Source: Bacillota bacterium (GTDB lineage Bacteria; Bacillota; Clostridia; Christensenellales; JAEXRW01). From it: a stretch of DNA of 64,000 nt. A model generated the notes under the pieces. The model did no database searches. It was not told where the DNA came from and worked only from the letters and a program-made list of their open reading frames with translations. Below, one piece after another: positions 43,478-51,736 of this stretch. The position numbers and the translations under genes are program-made. The stretch covers positions 1-64,000 of the forward strand of contig JAEXRW010000037.1 in assembly GCA_023454175.1 (NCBI GenBank), given 5' to 3'. Position 1 is the first letter of the stretch, and every line of letters starts with the position of its first letter.

Positions 43478-44053
43478 ATGGGCTACGACGTAAGCAAACC
43501 GAGCGTATTCGCATTTGACATGCAGACGGGACTGAGCGCAAAACAACCCGCGTCCAAACGCTTCCTCTCCCACATGAAGGGCATGTACGCAGACGACAAG
43601 GCGCTGGCAGCGATGATGGAGAAGGAAAACACGCTGGTGTACGAATTCAACGAAATGGGCGTGCCCGAACACGAAGGGGATATAGCCTTCGGCACAAGTA
43701 TCATCTACCCCGGCACGGTGGGCGGCGAGTACTTCATGACGAAGGGGCATTTCCACACCATCCTGGATACGGCGGAAGTCTACCTGTGCATCCAGGGCCG
43801 CGGCCTGATCCTGATGGAGAACCCCGAGGGGGAGTGGGGATATGAAGTGATCACCCCGGGCCAGATGGCGTATGTGCCCAAACGCTGGGCGCACCGCAGC
43901 ATCAACATCGGCAAGGAACCGTTCGTACAGTTTTTCGCCTTCCGCGCAGACGCGGGGCACGACTACGGCACCATCGAGACCAAGGGTTTCCGCAAGCTGG
44001 TGGTGGAGAAAAACGGGGAATTTGCCATCATCGACAACCCCAAGTGGAAGTGA
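43478..44053 (+). CDS. Cupin-type glucose-6-phosphate isomerase
   Basis: A 191-residue cupin of the archaeal/bacterial metal-dependent phosphoglucose isomerase family. KGHFHT near 87-92, then the glutamate of AEVYLCIQGRG and the histidine of RWAHRSIN form the metal site. GTIETKGFRKLV is family sequence near the C-terminus. It interconverts glucose 6-phosphate and fructose 6-phosphate or a related pair. GAAGGAGAATT is ahead of ATG 43478. This form is unrelated to the housekeeping Pgi; in this cluster it may act on a less usual sugar phosphate. Confidence 0.88.
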   Translation: MGYDVSKPSVFAFDMQTGLSAKQPASKRFLSHMKGMYADDKALAAMMEKENTLVYEFNEMGVPEHEGDIAFGTSIIYPGTVGGEYFMTKGHFHTILDTAEVYLCIQGRGLILMENPEGEWGYEVITPGQMAYVPKRWAHRSINIGKEPFVQFFAFRADAGHDYGTIETKGFRKLVVEKNGEFAIIDNPKWK

Positions 44054-44066
44054 GGACTGAAACGAA

Positions 44067-45020
44067 TTGAAAATACTCGTGACACCCACATCCTTTTTGA
44101 AACCCGAGAACCGTGAAGCCAAGGAAAAGCTGGAGCGGTTTGCGGATGAAGTGATCTACAACCCGTTTGGCAGGCCGCTGCAGGCCGATGAGATCGGCCC
44201 ACTGCTGGCCGGTGTGGACGGGTACATCGCAGGGCTGGATTATATCACGGCGGAAGTACTGGAAGAAGCGCCGGATACACTGAAAACCATCTCCCGCTAC
44301 GGCGCGGGCGTGGACAGGGTGGACCTGCCAGCGGCAAAAGCCAAGGGCATCACCGTGACAAACACCCCGGGCACCAACGCCGTGGCGGTATGCGAACTGG
44401 CCTTTGGCATGCTGCTGGGCCTGGCCCGGTCCATCACAAGGCTGGATAAAGCGGTGCGCAAAGGGGAATGGCCGCGGAACGACGGCATGGAACTCAAGGG
44501 CAAGACGTTGGGCATCGCAGGGATGGGCGCCATCGGCAAGAACCTGGCAGTGCGCGCAAGAGCCTTTGAGATGAACGTGGTGGCATACGATCCATGGTTC
44601 GATGAAGCATTCGGCAGGGAGTACGGTGTGTCCAGCGTGACTTTTGAGGAGCTCTTGAAGGTATCTGACGCCATATCGCTGCACATGCCGCTGAATGATG
44701 CAACGCACCATATCGTGAACGCGCAGGCGCTGTCCACCATGAAAGACGGCGCCATCCTGATCAACACGGCGCGGGGCGGACTCATCGACGAACTGGCGGC
44801 GGCGGAAGCGCTGAAATCCGGCAAGCTGCGCGGGCTGGGGCTGGACGTGTACGAAACAGAACCCGTTACGGACTCGCCATTGATCGGCTTTGACAATGTG
44901 GTGATGACGCCGCACACGGGCGCGCACACGAAGGAAGCCATCGTGGGCATGGGCGTGATGGCGGTGGACAACCTCATCGCGGTGCTCAAGGGCGAAAAAT
45001 GCCCATACACCGTAAAATAG
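44067..45020 (+). CDS. D-isomer-specific 2-hydroxyacid dehydrogenase (phosphoglycerate-dehydrogenase-like)
   Basis: A 317-residue NAD-dependent dehydrogenase. ISRYGAGVDRVDL, the NAD motif GMGAIGKNLA near 150, LINTARGGLIDE and the catalytic histidine in MTPHTGAHT are present. It lacks a C-terminal ACT/regulatory domain. A TTG at 44067 is used as start: GAGG at 44052-44055 is the only nearby site, 11 bases away. It ends the sugar supercluster at a rho-independent terminator. It could oxidise a sugar acid or reduce a 2-oxoacid produced by the neighbours; serine biosynthesis is less likely in this setting. Confidence 0.88.
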   Translation: MKILVTPTSFLKPENREAKEKLERFADEVIYNPFGRPLQADEIGPLLAGVDGYIAGLDYITAEVLEEAPDTLKTISRYGAGVDRVDLPAAKAKGITVTNTPGTNAVAVCELAFGMLLGLARSITRLDKAVRKGEWPRNDGMELKGKTLGIAGMGAIGKNLAVRARAFEMNVVAYDPWFDEAFGREYGVSSVTFEELLKVSDAISLHMPLNDATHHIVNAQALSTMKDGAILINTARGGLIDELAAAEALKSGKLRGLGLDVYETEPVTDSPLIGFDNVVMTPHTGAHTKEAIVGMGVMAVDNLIAVLKGEKCPYTVK

Positions 45021-45039
45021 CATTTACATATAATACAGA

Positions 45040-45074
45040 AAAAGCGGGGAACGATAATCCCCGCTTTTGGTTTT
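45040..45074 (+). terminator. Rho-independent terminator ending the sugar cluster
   Basis: AAAAGCGGGGA at 45040-45050 pairs with TCCCCGCTTTT at 45058-45068, then GGTTTT. It lies 20 bases after the hydroxyacid dehydrogenase. Confidence 0.85.
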
Positions 45075-45198
45075 ACATGGCCTTATCCTTAGCGCGCCGG
45101 CATGCAGTGCACAAAAATATTCTATATATATGATACATTATAACTCGGATAGACAGGTCCCGGACGTAAGCGAGCAGCCAGGGCAACTGTTTATCAGA

Positions 45199-46536
45199 TC
45201 ATTGGTCTTCAGATTTACCGGCTTCCACGGGCTTTTCGATAACGGAGACGAGCGCCCATTCCACGCGGTGGTCCTCTATCTGCTCCACCCTGATCGTAAG
45301 ACCATCCTTTTCAAGCTGGGGCCTGGCGCCGTCGGCGGGGATGACATCAAACTGGCCGAATATATAGCCGCCGAAGGTATCGTAGACCTCCACAGGCAGG
45401 GGAATATCCAAGGCTTCCGAAACCTCGCCCAGGTCCGTACTGCCGCGGATGCGCCAGGTATTGGCGTCCAGTTTCTGAATGCTCTTTTCGAGCGGGTCGT
45501 ACTCGTCATTGATGCTGCCCACGATCTCCTCCAGGAGGTCTTCAATGGTGACAAGGCCGCTGGTACCGCCGTATTCATCCACGACGATAGCCATCTGGAT
45601 GTGGTTCTGCTGCATATTGCGAAAGAGCACGTCCGCACGGATGCTTTCGGGCACCATATACGGGGGACGCAGCAGTTCCTGCAACGTTTTCGGACTGCCA
45701 CTGATGTCATTGATGAGATAATCGCGCTGGTGGAGGATGCCCACGATATCGTCAATATCCTCGCTAAAGACCGGGAAGCGGGAATGGGTGTTTTCCATGA
45801 TGATCCCGCGGACAATGCCGGGCTGGTCCTGCAGCCAAATCGCTACGATATCCGTCCGGTGCGTCATGATCTCCTCCACCGTCTGATTATTGAAATCAAA
45901 GATGTTTTCGATCATTTCCTTTTCCGCCGGCTGGATATTTCCTTTTTCCTCACCGATGCTGATCATCATGCGGATCTCTTCCTCAGTGGCCTCCTGCTGT
46001 TTGGCATGGGGATCGATACGGAAGAGGCGCAGGATGCCATTGGTCGTGACGGTGAGGAGCCAGACGAGGGGCATGAGGATCAGGGAGACGAATTTGATGA
46101 CGCCCGCGACCACCATGGCGATGCGCTCGGGGTTATGCATGGCGATGCGCTTGGGGACCAGCTCCCCGAGAACCAGGGTGAAAAAGGACAGAATGATGGT
46201 AATGACAATGACCGCGATGGTGTCCAGCGTGGCGACAGGCATCTGAACACCGATGCTGAGGGCCCACTGTACGATGCGGTCGGAGAAATTATCCGCCGCG
46301 AAGGCGCTGCCAAGAAAACCGGCCAGCGTGATGCCGACCTGGATGGTGGAGAGGAAACGGGTGGGCCTTTTGGTGAGCCAGATGAGGCTTTTCGCGCGCT
46401 TATTGCCCGAATCGGCGATTCTGCGAAGCTTGGTATCATTCAGGGATATCACTGCGATCTCTGTAAGCGCAAAGAAGGCGTTGACCAATATGAGGAGGAG
46501 CTGGAACAGTATTTGACCTAAAAGGGGATCAGGCAT
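45199..46536 (-). CDS. CNNM/CorC/hemolysin-C family membrane protein with CBS domains
   Basis: A 445-residue protein. The N-terminal DUF21 membrane domain has four hydrophobic segments (about residues 5-28, 60-80, 95-125 and 135-160). Two CBS domains follow (THRTDIVAIWL, then ESIRADVLFRNMQQN), and a C-terminal CorC_HlyC domain starts near TWRIRGSTDLG. CNNM proteins export or sense divalent cations such as Mg2+. The - strand ATG at 46536 has GGAGGTCGTA ahead. It is convergent with the sugar cluster and divergent from mtnA. Substrate ion unproven. Confidence 0.92.
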   Translation of the reverse strand: MPDPLLGQILFQLLLILVNAFFALTEIAVISLNDTKLRRIADSGNKRAKSLIWLTKRPTRFLSTIQVGITLAGFLGSAFAADNFSDRIVQWALSIGVQMPVATLDTIAVIVITIILSFFTLVLGELVPKRIAMHNPERIAMVVAGVIKFVSLILMPLVWLLTVTTNGILRLFRIDPHAKQQEATEEEIRMMISIGEEKGNIQPAEKEMIENIFDFNNQTVEEIMTHRTDIVAIWLQDQPGIVRGIIMENTHSRFPVFSEDIDDIVGILHQRDYLINDISGSPKTLQELLRPPYMVPESIRADVLFRNMQQNHIQMAIVVDEYGGTSGLVTIEDLLEEIVGSINDEYDPLEKSIQKLDANTWRIRGSTDLGEVSEALDIPLPVEVYDTFGGYIFGQFDVIPADGARPQLEKDGLTIRVEQIEDHRVEWALVSVIEKPVEAGKSEDQ

Positions 46537-46564
46537 TACGACCTCCGGTTTTTATATTACATTT

Positions 46565-46593
46565 ATTATACCACATTCAAAAAACCCTATAAA
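46565..46593 (-). promoter_or_regulatory. Candidate promoter for the CNNM gene
   Basis: On the - strand TTTATA (46593-46588) and TATAAT (46570-46565) are separated by 17 bases, about 30 bases upstream of the start. The -10 box is perfect and the -35 matches four of six. Confidence 0.5.
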
Positions 46594-46655
46594 AGACCGG
46601 TCTGGCGGGGCAATGGCGGACATGATATGATGCAGATGAATACGGGGTGACAAAC

Positions 46656-47729
46656 ATGGCTGAACACAACGATATCCTGCAATACGAGCCGGTGAGGCTG
46701 GATGCGGAGAACGATACGCTCATCATCCTGGACCAGACGTGCCTGCCTTACGAGACAAGGCTATTACGACTGCAAACACAGGAGGAGATCCGCAGCGCAA
46801 TTTATCTTTTACAAGTGCGGGGCGCGCCGGCCATCGGGGTGGCGGCGGCTTTCGGGATCTACCTGGCGGCAAAGGGCATCCGGGCCGGGGACTACGGGAC
46901 GTTTATTAAGCGGTTTACAGCAGCGAAGGAATACCTGGCATCTGCGCGGCCCACGGCAGTGAACCTCAGCTGGGCGCTGGAACGGATGGCCCGTATCGTT
47001 GAGCGAAATGCTGACAAGACCATTCACGCGATCATCCAGTCATTACATGACGAAGCAATGAAAATACGGGATGAAGATACCGCGGTATGCAGGGCGATCG
47101 GCGAGCACGGGCTGACGCTATTACAGGACGGCTGGGGCATCCTGACACACTGCAACGCGGGACAACTGGCGACCTCGCGCTACGGCACGGCGCTGGCGCC
47201 CATCCACCTGGGGCAGGAGCGTGGTCATTCATTCCACGTATATGCGGACGAGACACGTCCATTACTCCAGGGCGCGAGATTGACAGCATACGAACTGGCG
47301 TGCGCGGGAGTGGACACGACGCTGATCTGCGACAACATGGCGGCGCGGGTGATGAAGAACGGATGGGTGAACGCGGTGCTGGTGGGGTGCGACCGGGTGG
47401 CGGCAAACGGGGACACGGCCAACAAGATCGGAACGTCCGCCGTGGCTATATTGGCCAAACATTACGGCATCCCGTTCTACGTGTGCGCGCCGACCTCCAC
47501 CATCGACCTGGACTGCACATGCGATGACGAAATACACATCGAAGAGCGGCCGGCTGCCGAAGTGACGGAGATGTGGTACAAGAAACGGATGGCTCCGGAA
47601 GGCATCAAGGTATACAACCCGGCTTTCGACGTGACGGAGGCAGGGCTGATCACGGCTTTTATCACGGAACACGGGATCATAAGACCGCCGTTTGAAGAGG
47701 GACTGCGGGGAGTCAAAGCAAAGCGGTGA
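46656..47729 (+). CDS. mtnA: S-methyl-5-thioribose-1-phosphate isomerase
   Basis: A 357-residue MtnA/eIF2B-type protein. RGAPAIGVAAAFG near 56, the catalytic cysteine in LTHCNAGQLATSRYGTALAP near 168 and the aspartate in GCDRVAANGDTANKIGT near 248 are diagnostic. It converts methylthioribose 1-phosphate to methylthioribulose 1-phosphate in methionine salvage; relatives act on deoxyribose and ribose 1-phosphates. ATG 46656 has GGGGTG six bases ahead; GTG 46647 is inside it. No other methionine-salvage gene is adjacent. It is followed by a hairpin-rich intergenic stretch and the deformylase. Confidence 0.92.
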   Translation: MAEHNDILQYEPVRLDAENDTLIILDQTCLPYETRLLRLQTQEEIRSAIYLLQVRGAPAIGVAAAFGIYLAAKGIRAGDYGTFIKRFTAAKEYLASARPTAVNLSWALERMARIVERNADKTIHAIIQSLHDEAMKIRDEDTAVCRAIGEHGLTLLQDGWGILTHCNAGQLATSRYGTALAPIHLGQERGHSFHVYADETRPLLQGARLTAYELACAGVDTTLICDNMAARVMKNGWVNAVLVGCDRVAANGDTANKIGTSAVAILAKHYGIPFYVCAPTSTIDLDCTCDDEIHIEERPAAEVTEMWYKKRMAPEGIKVYNPAFDVTEAGLITAFITEHGIIRPPFEEGLRGVKAKR

Positions 47730-47744
47730 TGCAAGCGCTTGCGC

Positions 47745-47785
47745 CAAATGTATAATGTATAATGAAGGTATGCCTTCGGCATAAT
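47745..47785 (+). repeat. Heptad tandem repeat plus hairpin, copy 8
   Basis: TGTATAA repeated with period seven, then GTATGCCTTCGGCATAATC, the same hairpin type as copy 2. It starts about 17 bases after the mtnA stop codon. Confidence 0.65.
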
Positions 47786-47804
47786 CAGGATACCCTCGGG
47801 GGAA

Positions 47805-47871
47805 ACCCCTCAAGGCAGAACGACCCCTTAAAGGGCCGCTCGGATGCCAGATCCCCGATCTGGGGCGCCAT
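47805..47871. repeat. Palindromic intergenic element, copy 3 (diverged)
   Basis: CCCTCAAGG, CCCCTTAAAGGG and the end CCAGATCCCCGATCTGGGGCGCC echo the CCAGTCCCCTAATAGGGGCGCC ending of the element at 14806-14850. It fills the gap before the deformylase gene. Confidence 0.5.
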
Positions 47872-47928
47872 CTCATAGACACTGATAAGGAAGCGGTTGC
47901 GGTACTACCGGTTGAAAGGAGAATCATT

Positions 47929-48411
47929 GTGAAGCGTGAGATATTGCTACTGGGTGATCTACGGTTATACGAGACTAGTAAACCCATTCTGAAGAGTGAA
48001 CTGGATGGCCTGCCTGCCATCGTACAGGACCTGCACGATACCCTGATGGACTTCCGGAGCAAACACCATGCGGGGCGGGCCATCGCGGCACCGCAGATCG
48101 GCATAGCCAAGCGGCTGATCTACATGCACATCGACAAGCCAACCGTGTTCATAAACCCCACGCTGGAATTCCCGGATGACGAGCTGATGACGGTGATGGA
48201 CGACTGCATGTCCTTCCCGGGCCTGCTGGTGAAGGTACAGCGGCACAGGCGGTGCAGGATCCATTACCTGGACATGGACTGGAAGCAGTGCACGCTTTCA
48301 CTGGAAGGCGACCTATCCGAACTGCTGCAGCACGAATATGACCACCTGGACGGGATCCTCGCGACGATGCGGGCGATGGACAACCGGTCATACTTTATGA
48401 AAAGCATATAA
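47929..48411 (+). CDS. Peptide deformylase-family protein (divergent)
   Basis: A 160-residue protein with all three deformylase motifs in altered form. AIAAPQIG stands for G-x-G-L-A-A-x-Q, DDCMSFPG stands for EGCLS, and QHEYDHLDG is H-E-x-x-H. The metal-binding cysteine and both histidines are kept. It would remove the N-formyl group from nascent proteins. GTG 47929 follows AAAGGAGAATCATT. The EGCLS to DDCMS change and no neighbouring fmt gene suggest a second or specialised deformylase. Convergent with the DUF2207-like gene. Confidence 0.82.
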   Translation: MKREILLLGDLRLYETSKPILKSELDGLPAIVQDLHDTLMDFRSKHHAGRAIAAPQIGIAKRLIYMHIDKPTVFINPTLEFPDDELMTVMDDCMSFPGLLVKVQRHRRCRIHYLDMDWKQCTLSLEGDLSELLQHEYDHLDGILATMRAMDNRSYFMKSI

Positions 48412-48491
48412 TAAAAACAACCTTTATTTTCATGAAAGTCCTGTAATCATTGAATGGAGTGCAAGCCTATCGAGCATTTATAAAAGGAGCG

Positions 48492-49532
48492 TTAGCCTGG
48501 CCCCGGCAAAGCAGACTTACAGTACTCACACTTTCCTGCTGTTCCTCCCGGAACCTTATTGGAAGCGCCGCAGTTGGGGCAAACAACATCATATGTGGGA
48601 ACTTCCACTCCTGCCTGTGCGGAAGACTGCGCCAATGCCGCCCTTTTCTTTTTGGCTTTTGCCCGAAGCGGCAGAACGATAGCCAGAATGATGCCTGTAA
48701 GAGCGATGACTCCATATAATGCAACCAAACCCGGGGATGCCTTGCCGTATACGGTTTGCGCAACAGCTGCAACGGGTGATCTGACCGGTGATGCCACACT
48801 CAATGAGGGAGCCGGCTTTGCAGGACTGCTGGTGTCCACCGGTGCGGCTTCATGAAAATACTCTTCCGGAAGCGCCGCAGACAGGATCACTTTTTCCCCG
48901 GGTTCAACATCATAGATGTAAGAAGAAACAGCATTTCTGTATTCAACGTACTTATAATTTTTCGCTTTCTTGCCGGTAAACTTGGTGACAAACAGACGAT
49001 CGCTGGAAAAATCATCGGGCATCTCAACATTGTAGCCCAAAATTTCAACCCTACAATCCCAGTTGCCAGCCAAATCATACAAGAGCTTATCAAAAGAAGG
49101 TTCAGAATCTTCGCTGAAGTGCAATTTATAGTTAATAGCGAAGGTCTTCGTACCCTTCAGGGGCTTGCCAGCATCCCCAATATCAATTCTGCAATATGTA
49201 TTTCCACCCTCGGTAACCGTGCCGGCTGTATAAGCAGAACCCTTCACCTTCACATCACTGACCGAGCAGGTATATGGAACGGCGACGTTTGCCACCTTAC
49301 CGGTTTCCAAAACGTCCGGCGCAGCACCCTGCAACAGAATGGTCCGGGAGATAACGCTGCGACCGGATGCGAAGGAATATTTAACGGTCTCACTAACGTC
49401 AAAGGTACGATCTGCAGCAACTTTGATGCTGACCGAATAGTCTTTTATATAATCATCCCCCCCGGCGGAGCCAGGGACAGCAAACAGCATCATACAAACC
49501 AGGATGGAGCAGAAAACGGCAATCCTTTTCAC
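48492..49532 (-). CDS. DUF2207-like membrane protein with C-terminal zinc ribbon
   Basis: A 346-residue protein. A signal peptide (MKRIAVFCSILVCMMLF...) leads to an extracytoplasmic beta-rich domain (IKDYSVSIKVAADRTFDVSETV, a typical DUF2207 start). A proline/serine linker follows, then one membrane helix near residue 285 (GVIALTGIILAIVLPL), a basic patch and a cytoplasmic CPNCGASNKVP...CEYCKS zinc ribbon. The - strand GTG at 49532 has GAGGG seven bases ahead; TTG 49556 is less likely. It is the last gene of the four-gene SPFH operon and shares its zinc-ribbon tail with the 84-residue protein next to it. Confidence 0.72.
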   Translation of the reverse strand: MKRIAVFCSILVCMMLFAVPGSAGGDDYIKDYSVSIKVAADRTFDVSETVKYSFASGRSVISRTILLQGAAPDVLETGKVANVAVPYTCSVSDVKVKGSAYTAGTVTEGGNTYCRIDIGDAGKPLKGTKTFAINYKLHFSEDSEPSFDKLLYDLAGNWDCRVEILGYNVEMPDDFSSDRLFVTKFTGKKAKNYKYVEYRNAVSSYIYDVEPGEKVILSAALPEEYFHEAAPVDTSSPAKPAPSLSVASPVRSPVAAVAQTVYGKASPGLVALYGVIALTGIILAIVLPLRAKAKKKRAALAQSSAQAGVEVPTYDVVCPNCGASNKVPGGTAGKCEYCKSALPGPG

Positions 49533-49567
49533 TTCATATCCCTCATATTCATCCAAGAATTATGGAG

Positions 49568-49822
49568 TCAAATCATTTTTGGGCCCTGCAGAACAGTCTT
49601 GCAGTATTCGCACTGCCCCGTGAGGGCGGCCGGGACCTTGTTCGTGGCGCCGCAATTGGGACAGGCTACTTCGACATCCACATCCTCCATTACGGGCTGA
49701 GCCCGCCGGAGCGCTTCCGCTCTATTTCTCCTTTTGTAATAAACAACAAAAGGCATCACAATGGCAAGGATGGTGCCTGCAACAAGAATGATCCAAAAGA
49801 GCGTCATGAGCGCGGTAACCAC
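49568..49822 (-). CDS. Small membrane protein with C-terminal zinc ribbon
   Basis: An 84-residue protein: one N-terminal helix (FWIILVAGTILAIVMPFVVYY), a short basic/acidic stretch (KRRNRAEALRRAQPVMEDVD) and a CPNCGATNKVP...CEYCKT zinc ribbon. The ribbon is nearly identical to the end of the DUF2207-like protein (shared CPNCGA-NKVP and CEYCK). GTG 49822 is the start with AAAGG loosely placed; an internal ATG would give a protein starting MTLFW. It lies between the DUF2207-like and four-helix genes. Function unknown; an adaptor that binds the same partner is possible. Confidence 0.6.
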   Translation of the reverse strand: MVTALMTLFWIILVAGTILAIVMPFVVYYKRRNRAEALRRAQPVMEDVDVEVACPNCGATNKVPAALTGQCEYCKTVLQGPKMI

Positions 49823-49846
49823 TATATTACATCAACCTTTCCAAGA

Positions 49847-50548
49847 CTAATTTGCACGCTTCATCCGCTTCACCGAGTCATTGCGCCCGGCGATCAGGGC
49901 AAGCAGCCCATCGGTCTTTTGTGACACAGCCGTTACTGCCGCCGGAGGAACCGCTTTCAGAAGCTCCTCCAGGCCGGAAAGCTGCGCAAAGATAACCTCG
50001 TCTTCCTCCAAGGAAACGGTTTTATCACTGAACCTTATCTCGTCGTAGAGTTTATTCAATACGCCTGCATACTGATGGTAAGCTGCATTGGAGACTATGG
50101 AGAAGGCGAGCTTTTCGCAACTCTCCAATAACACACTTTCCCTGCTTCTTGCAATTTCCCTGCGCCTGAGCGAGGATGCCATAGCGGCGAACAAAATACC
50201 AAGGATGAGCGCGACGGTGACGAGGATGACCTGGATGATAATAAAAGCATTCAGATCGTCAGAGAAGATCAGCGGCGAAAGGAATGCAGACAGCAGCATA
50301 AGCACCCAGTAAATGCAGAACGTAGTGATGATACCCGTACGCATGATGGCTGCACTGCCGGAACCGCTGCATACCAGGATAACACTTATAAACAGTGCAA
50401 GCTCTGAAAAGAGAAGAAAGGCCAGGGACCACCAGGCGATGAGCGGCACGGTCCGGGCACCGTATCCGACGAAGAATACGACAAGGGTCACAGCAACAAC
50501 AGCGATCCCCACGGCTGAAAAAACCAATGTTTTAACAGTTTTACCCAA
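49847..50548 (-). CDS. Four-helix membrane protein of unknown function
   Basis: A 233-residue protein with four predicted membrane segments (about residues 8-30, 37-60, 68-92 and 100-125) and a hydrophilic C-terminal half of about 105 residues (KLYDEIRFSDKTVSLEEDEV, LSGLEELLKAVPP) that looks helical. I recognise no family. The TTG start at 50548 is supported by AAGGAGGGATTCCG. It sits between the SPFH protein and the small zinc-ribbon protein and is probably co-transcribed with both. Confidence 0.6.
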   Translation of the reverse strand: MGKTVKTLVFSAVGIAVVAVTLVVFFVGYGARTVPLIAWWSLAFLLFSELALFISVILVCSGSGSAAIMRTGIITTFCIYWVLMLLSAFLSPLIFSDDLNAFIIIQVILVTVALILGILFAAMASSLRRREIARSRESVLLESCEKLAFSIVSNAAYHQYAGVLNKLYDEIRFSDKTVSLEEDEVIFAQLSGLEELLKAVPPAAVTAVSQKTDGLLALIAGRNDSVKRMKRAN

Positions 50549-50575
50549 ACGGAATCCCTCCTTGTTATTTACCCA

Positions 50576-51736
50576 TCAAAGTTTGGCGCCGCATTTGGGA
50601 CAGAAAGCAAAACCTTTCCCTGCCGGTGCGCCACACTTTGGACAGAACCCCCCGGCAGCACGTTTGCGTCCCACAGCCGCCTTTTCCCCGCACTTGGGAC
50701 AGAAAGCCATATCCGGGGACATCTTCGCACCGCATTTCCCGCAGATCCGAACACTGCCTTCAAGGTTTTCGGAATCGGCCCCGCACCGACTGCAAAAACG
50801 CTGCGCTTTTTCCATAGGCGTACCACAGCCGGGGCAGCTCTTCTTTTGCGAGGAAGTGGATAAGTTTTGTACCAAGCCGCCCATCTGGCTGCCGAAACCG
50901 CTGCCTATACTCACGCCCATGCCCAGACCGATGCCAGTGCCCATCACCCCGCCCTGACCGGAACCCGGGTTGGCAGCGGCTCCTTCCAGCGTATCAAAAG
51001 ACCTTTCCTGTACGTAATCGTAACCGACGATATCCATCTCGGCCCGCTTGGCCAGCGCAGCCTTGAGCCGGGTAACGGCCGGGTCATTTTCGGGTACGCT
51101 GATATCGTTCACAAAGAAATTGACGAGCCTGATGCCGTAGTCATCCAGCTCGGGCTGTATGGCATCCCGAAGATTGCCGGAAATCTCATTCAGATAGGCA
51201 TTAATCTCAAGTACGCTGATCTTTTTCCGAAGCACATAGGTGGAGATGGTATCTTTGACATGGGTAAGCAAAAGCCCCCTGAAATACTGCTCAATGCTTT
51301 CCTTGTCAAAGGACGGCAGCGTACCAACGAGCTTGATCAGAAACTTTTTTGAATTATCGATCTGTATGCCGAATTGCCCGTATGAACGTACGGGGATAAA
51401 TACCTTGTATTTGGGATCCTGCAACTGAATAGGCGTGGGAGAGCCCCATTTGATATCCAGAGAATAGACCTTGTTGATAAACCAGATCTCCGCAGAAAAG
51501 GGAGATCTACCGCCGAATGGAATATTCAGCACGTGGTTCAGTATGGGAATATTCTGTGTATCAAGCGTATACCGACCGCTGGTAAACAGGTCCTGCGCCT
51601 GGCCGCCTTTAAACAATATGGCTTCCTGCGACTCGTTCACAATCAATTGCGTCCAGGTGGCGAGCTCTTCGTCCGGGAATTTCCATGCAAAAACATCGGG
51701 CATCCCATCGTATTTTACAACCTTGACAATCGCCAT
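50576..51736 (-). CDS. SPFH-domain protein with three C-terminal zinc ribbons (YdjI/virion-core-like)
   Basis: A 386-residue protein. The N-terminal SPFH/band-7-like domain covers about residues 15-240 (VNESQEAILFKGGQAQDLFTSGRYTLDT, FGIQIDNSKKFLIKLVG). A glycine-rich segment follows (VMGTGIGLGMGVSIGSGFGSQMGG). Three C-x2-C...C-x2-C ribbons end it (CPGCG/CSRCG, CGKCG/CPKCG, CPKCG/CPKCG). Bacillus YdjI, a homologue by architecture, acts with PspA and small zinc-ribbon membrane proteins in envelope-stress protection. No PspA gene is in this window. ATG 51736 has GGGGG ahead. It is the first gene of the leftward four-gene operon, divergent from spoIIID. Confidence 0.85.
   Translation of the reverse strand: MAIVKVVKYDGMPDVFAWKFPDEELATWTQLIVNESQEAILFKGGQAQDLFTSGRYTLDTQNIPILNHVLNIPFGGRSPFSAEIWFINKVYSLDIKWGSPTPIQLQDPKYKVFIPVRSYGQFGIQIDNSKKFLIKLVGTLPSFDKESIEQYFRGLLLTHVKDTISTYVLRKKISVLEINAYLNEISGNLRDAIQPELDDYGIRLVNFFVNDISVPENDPAVTRLKAALAKRAEMDIVGYDYVQERSFDTLEGAAANPGSGQGGVMGTGIGLGMGVSIGSGFGSQMGGLVQNLSTSSQKKSCPGCGTPMEKAQRFCSRCGADSENLEGSVRICGKCGAKMSPDMAFCPKCGEKAAVGRKRAAGGFCPKCGAPAGKGFAFCPKCGAKL

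Noticed and set aside
45067..46521. A 484-residue + strand frame antisense to the CNNM protein.
   Set aside because: It is a mirror frame of a well-conserved gene with full domain structure on the other strand.
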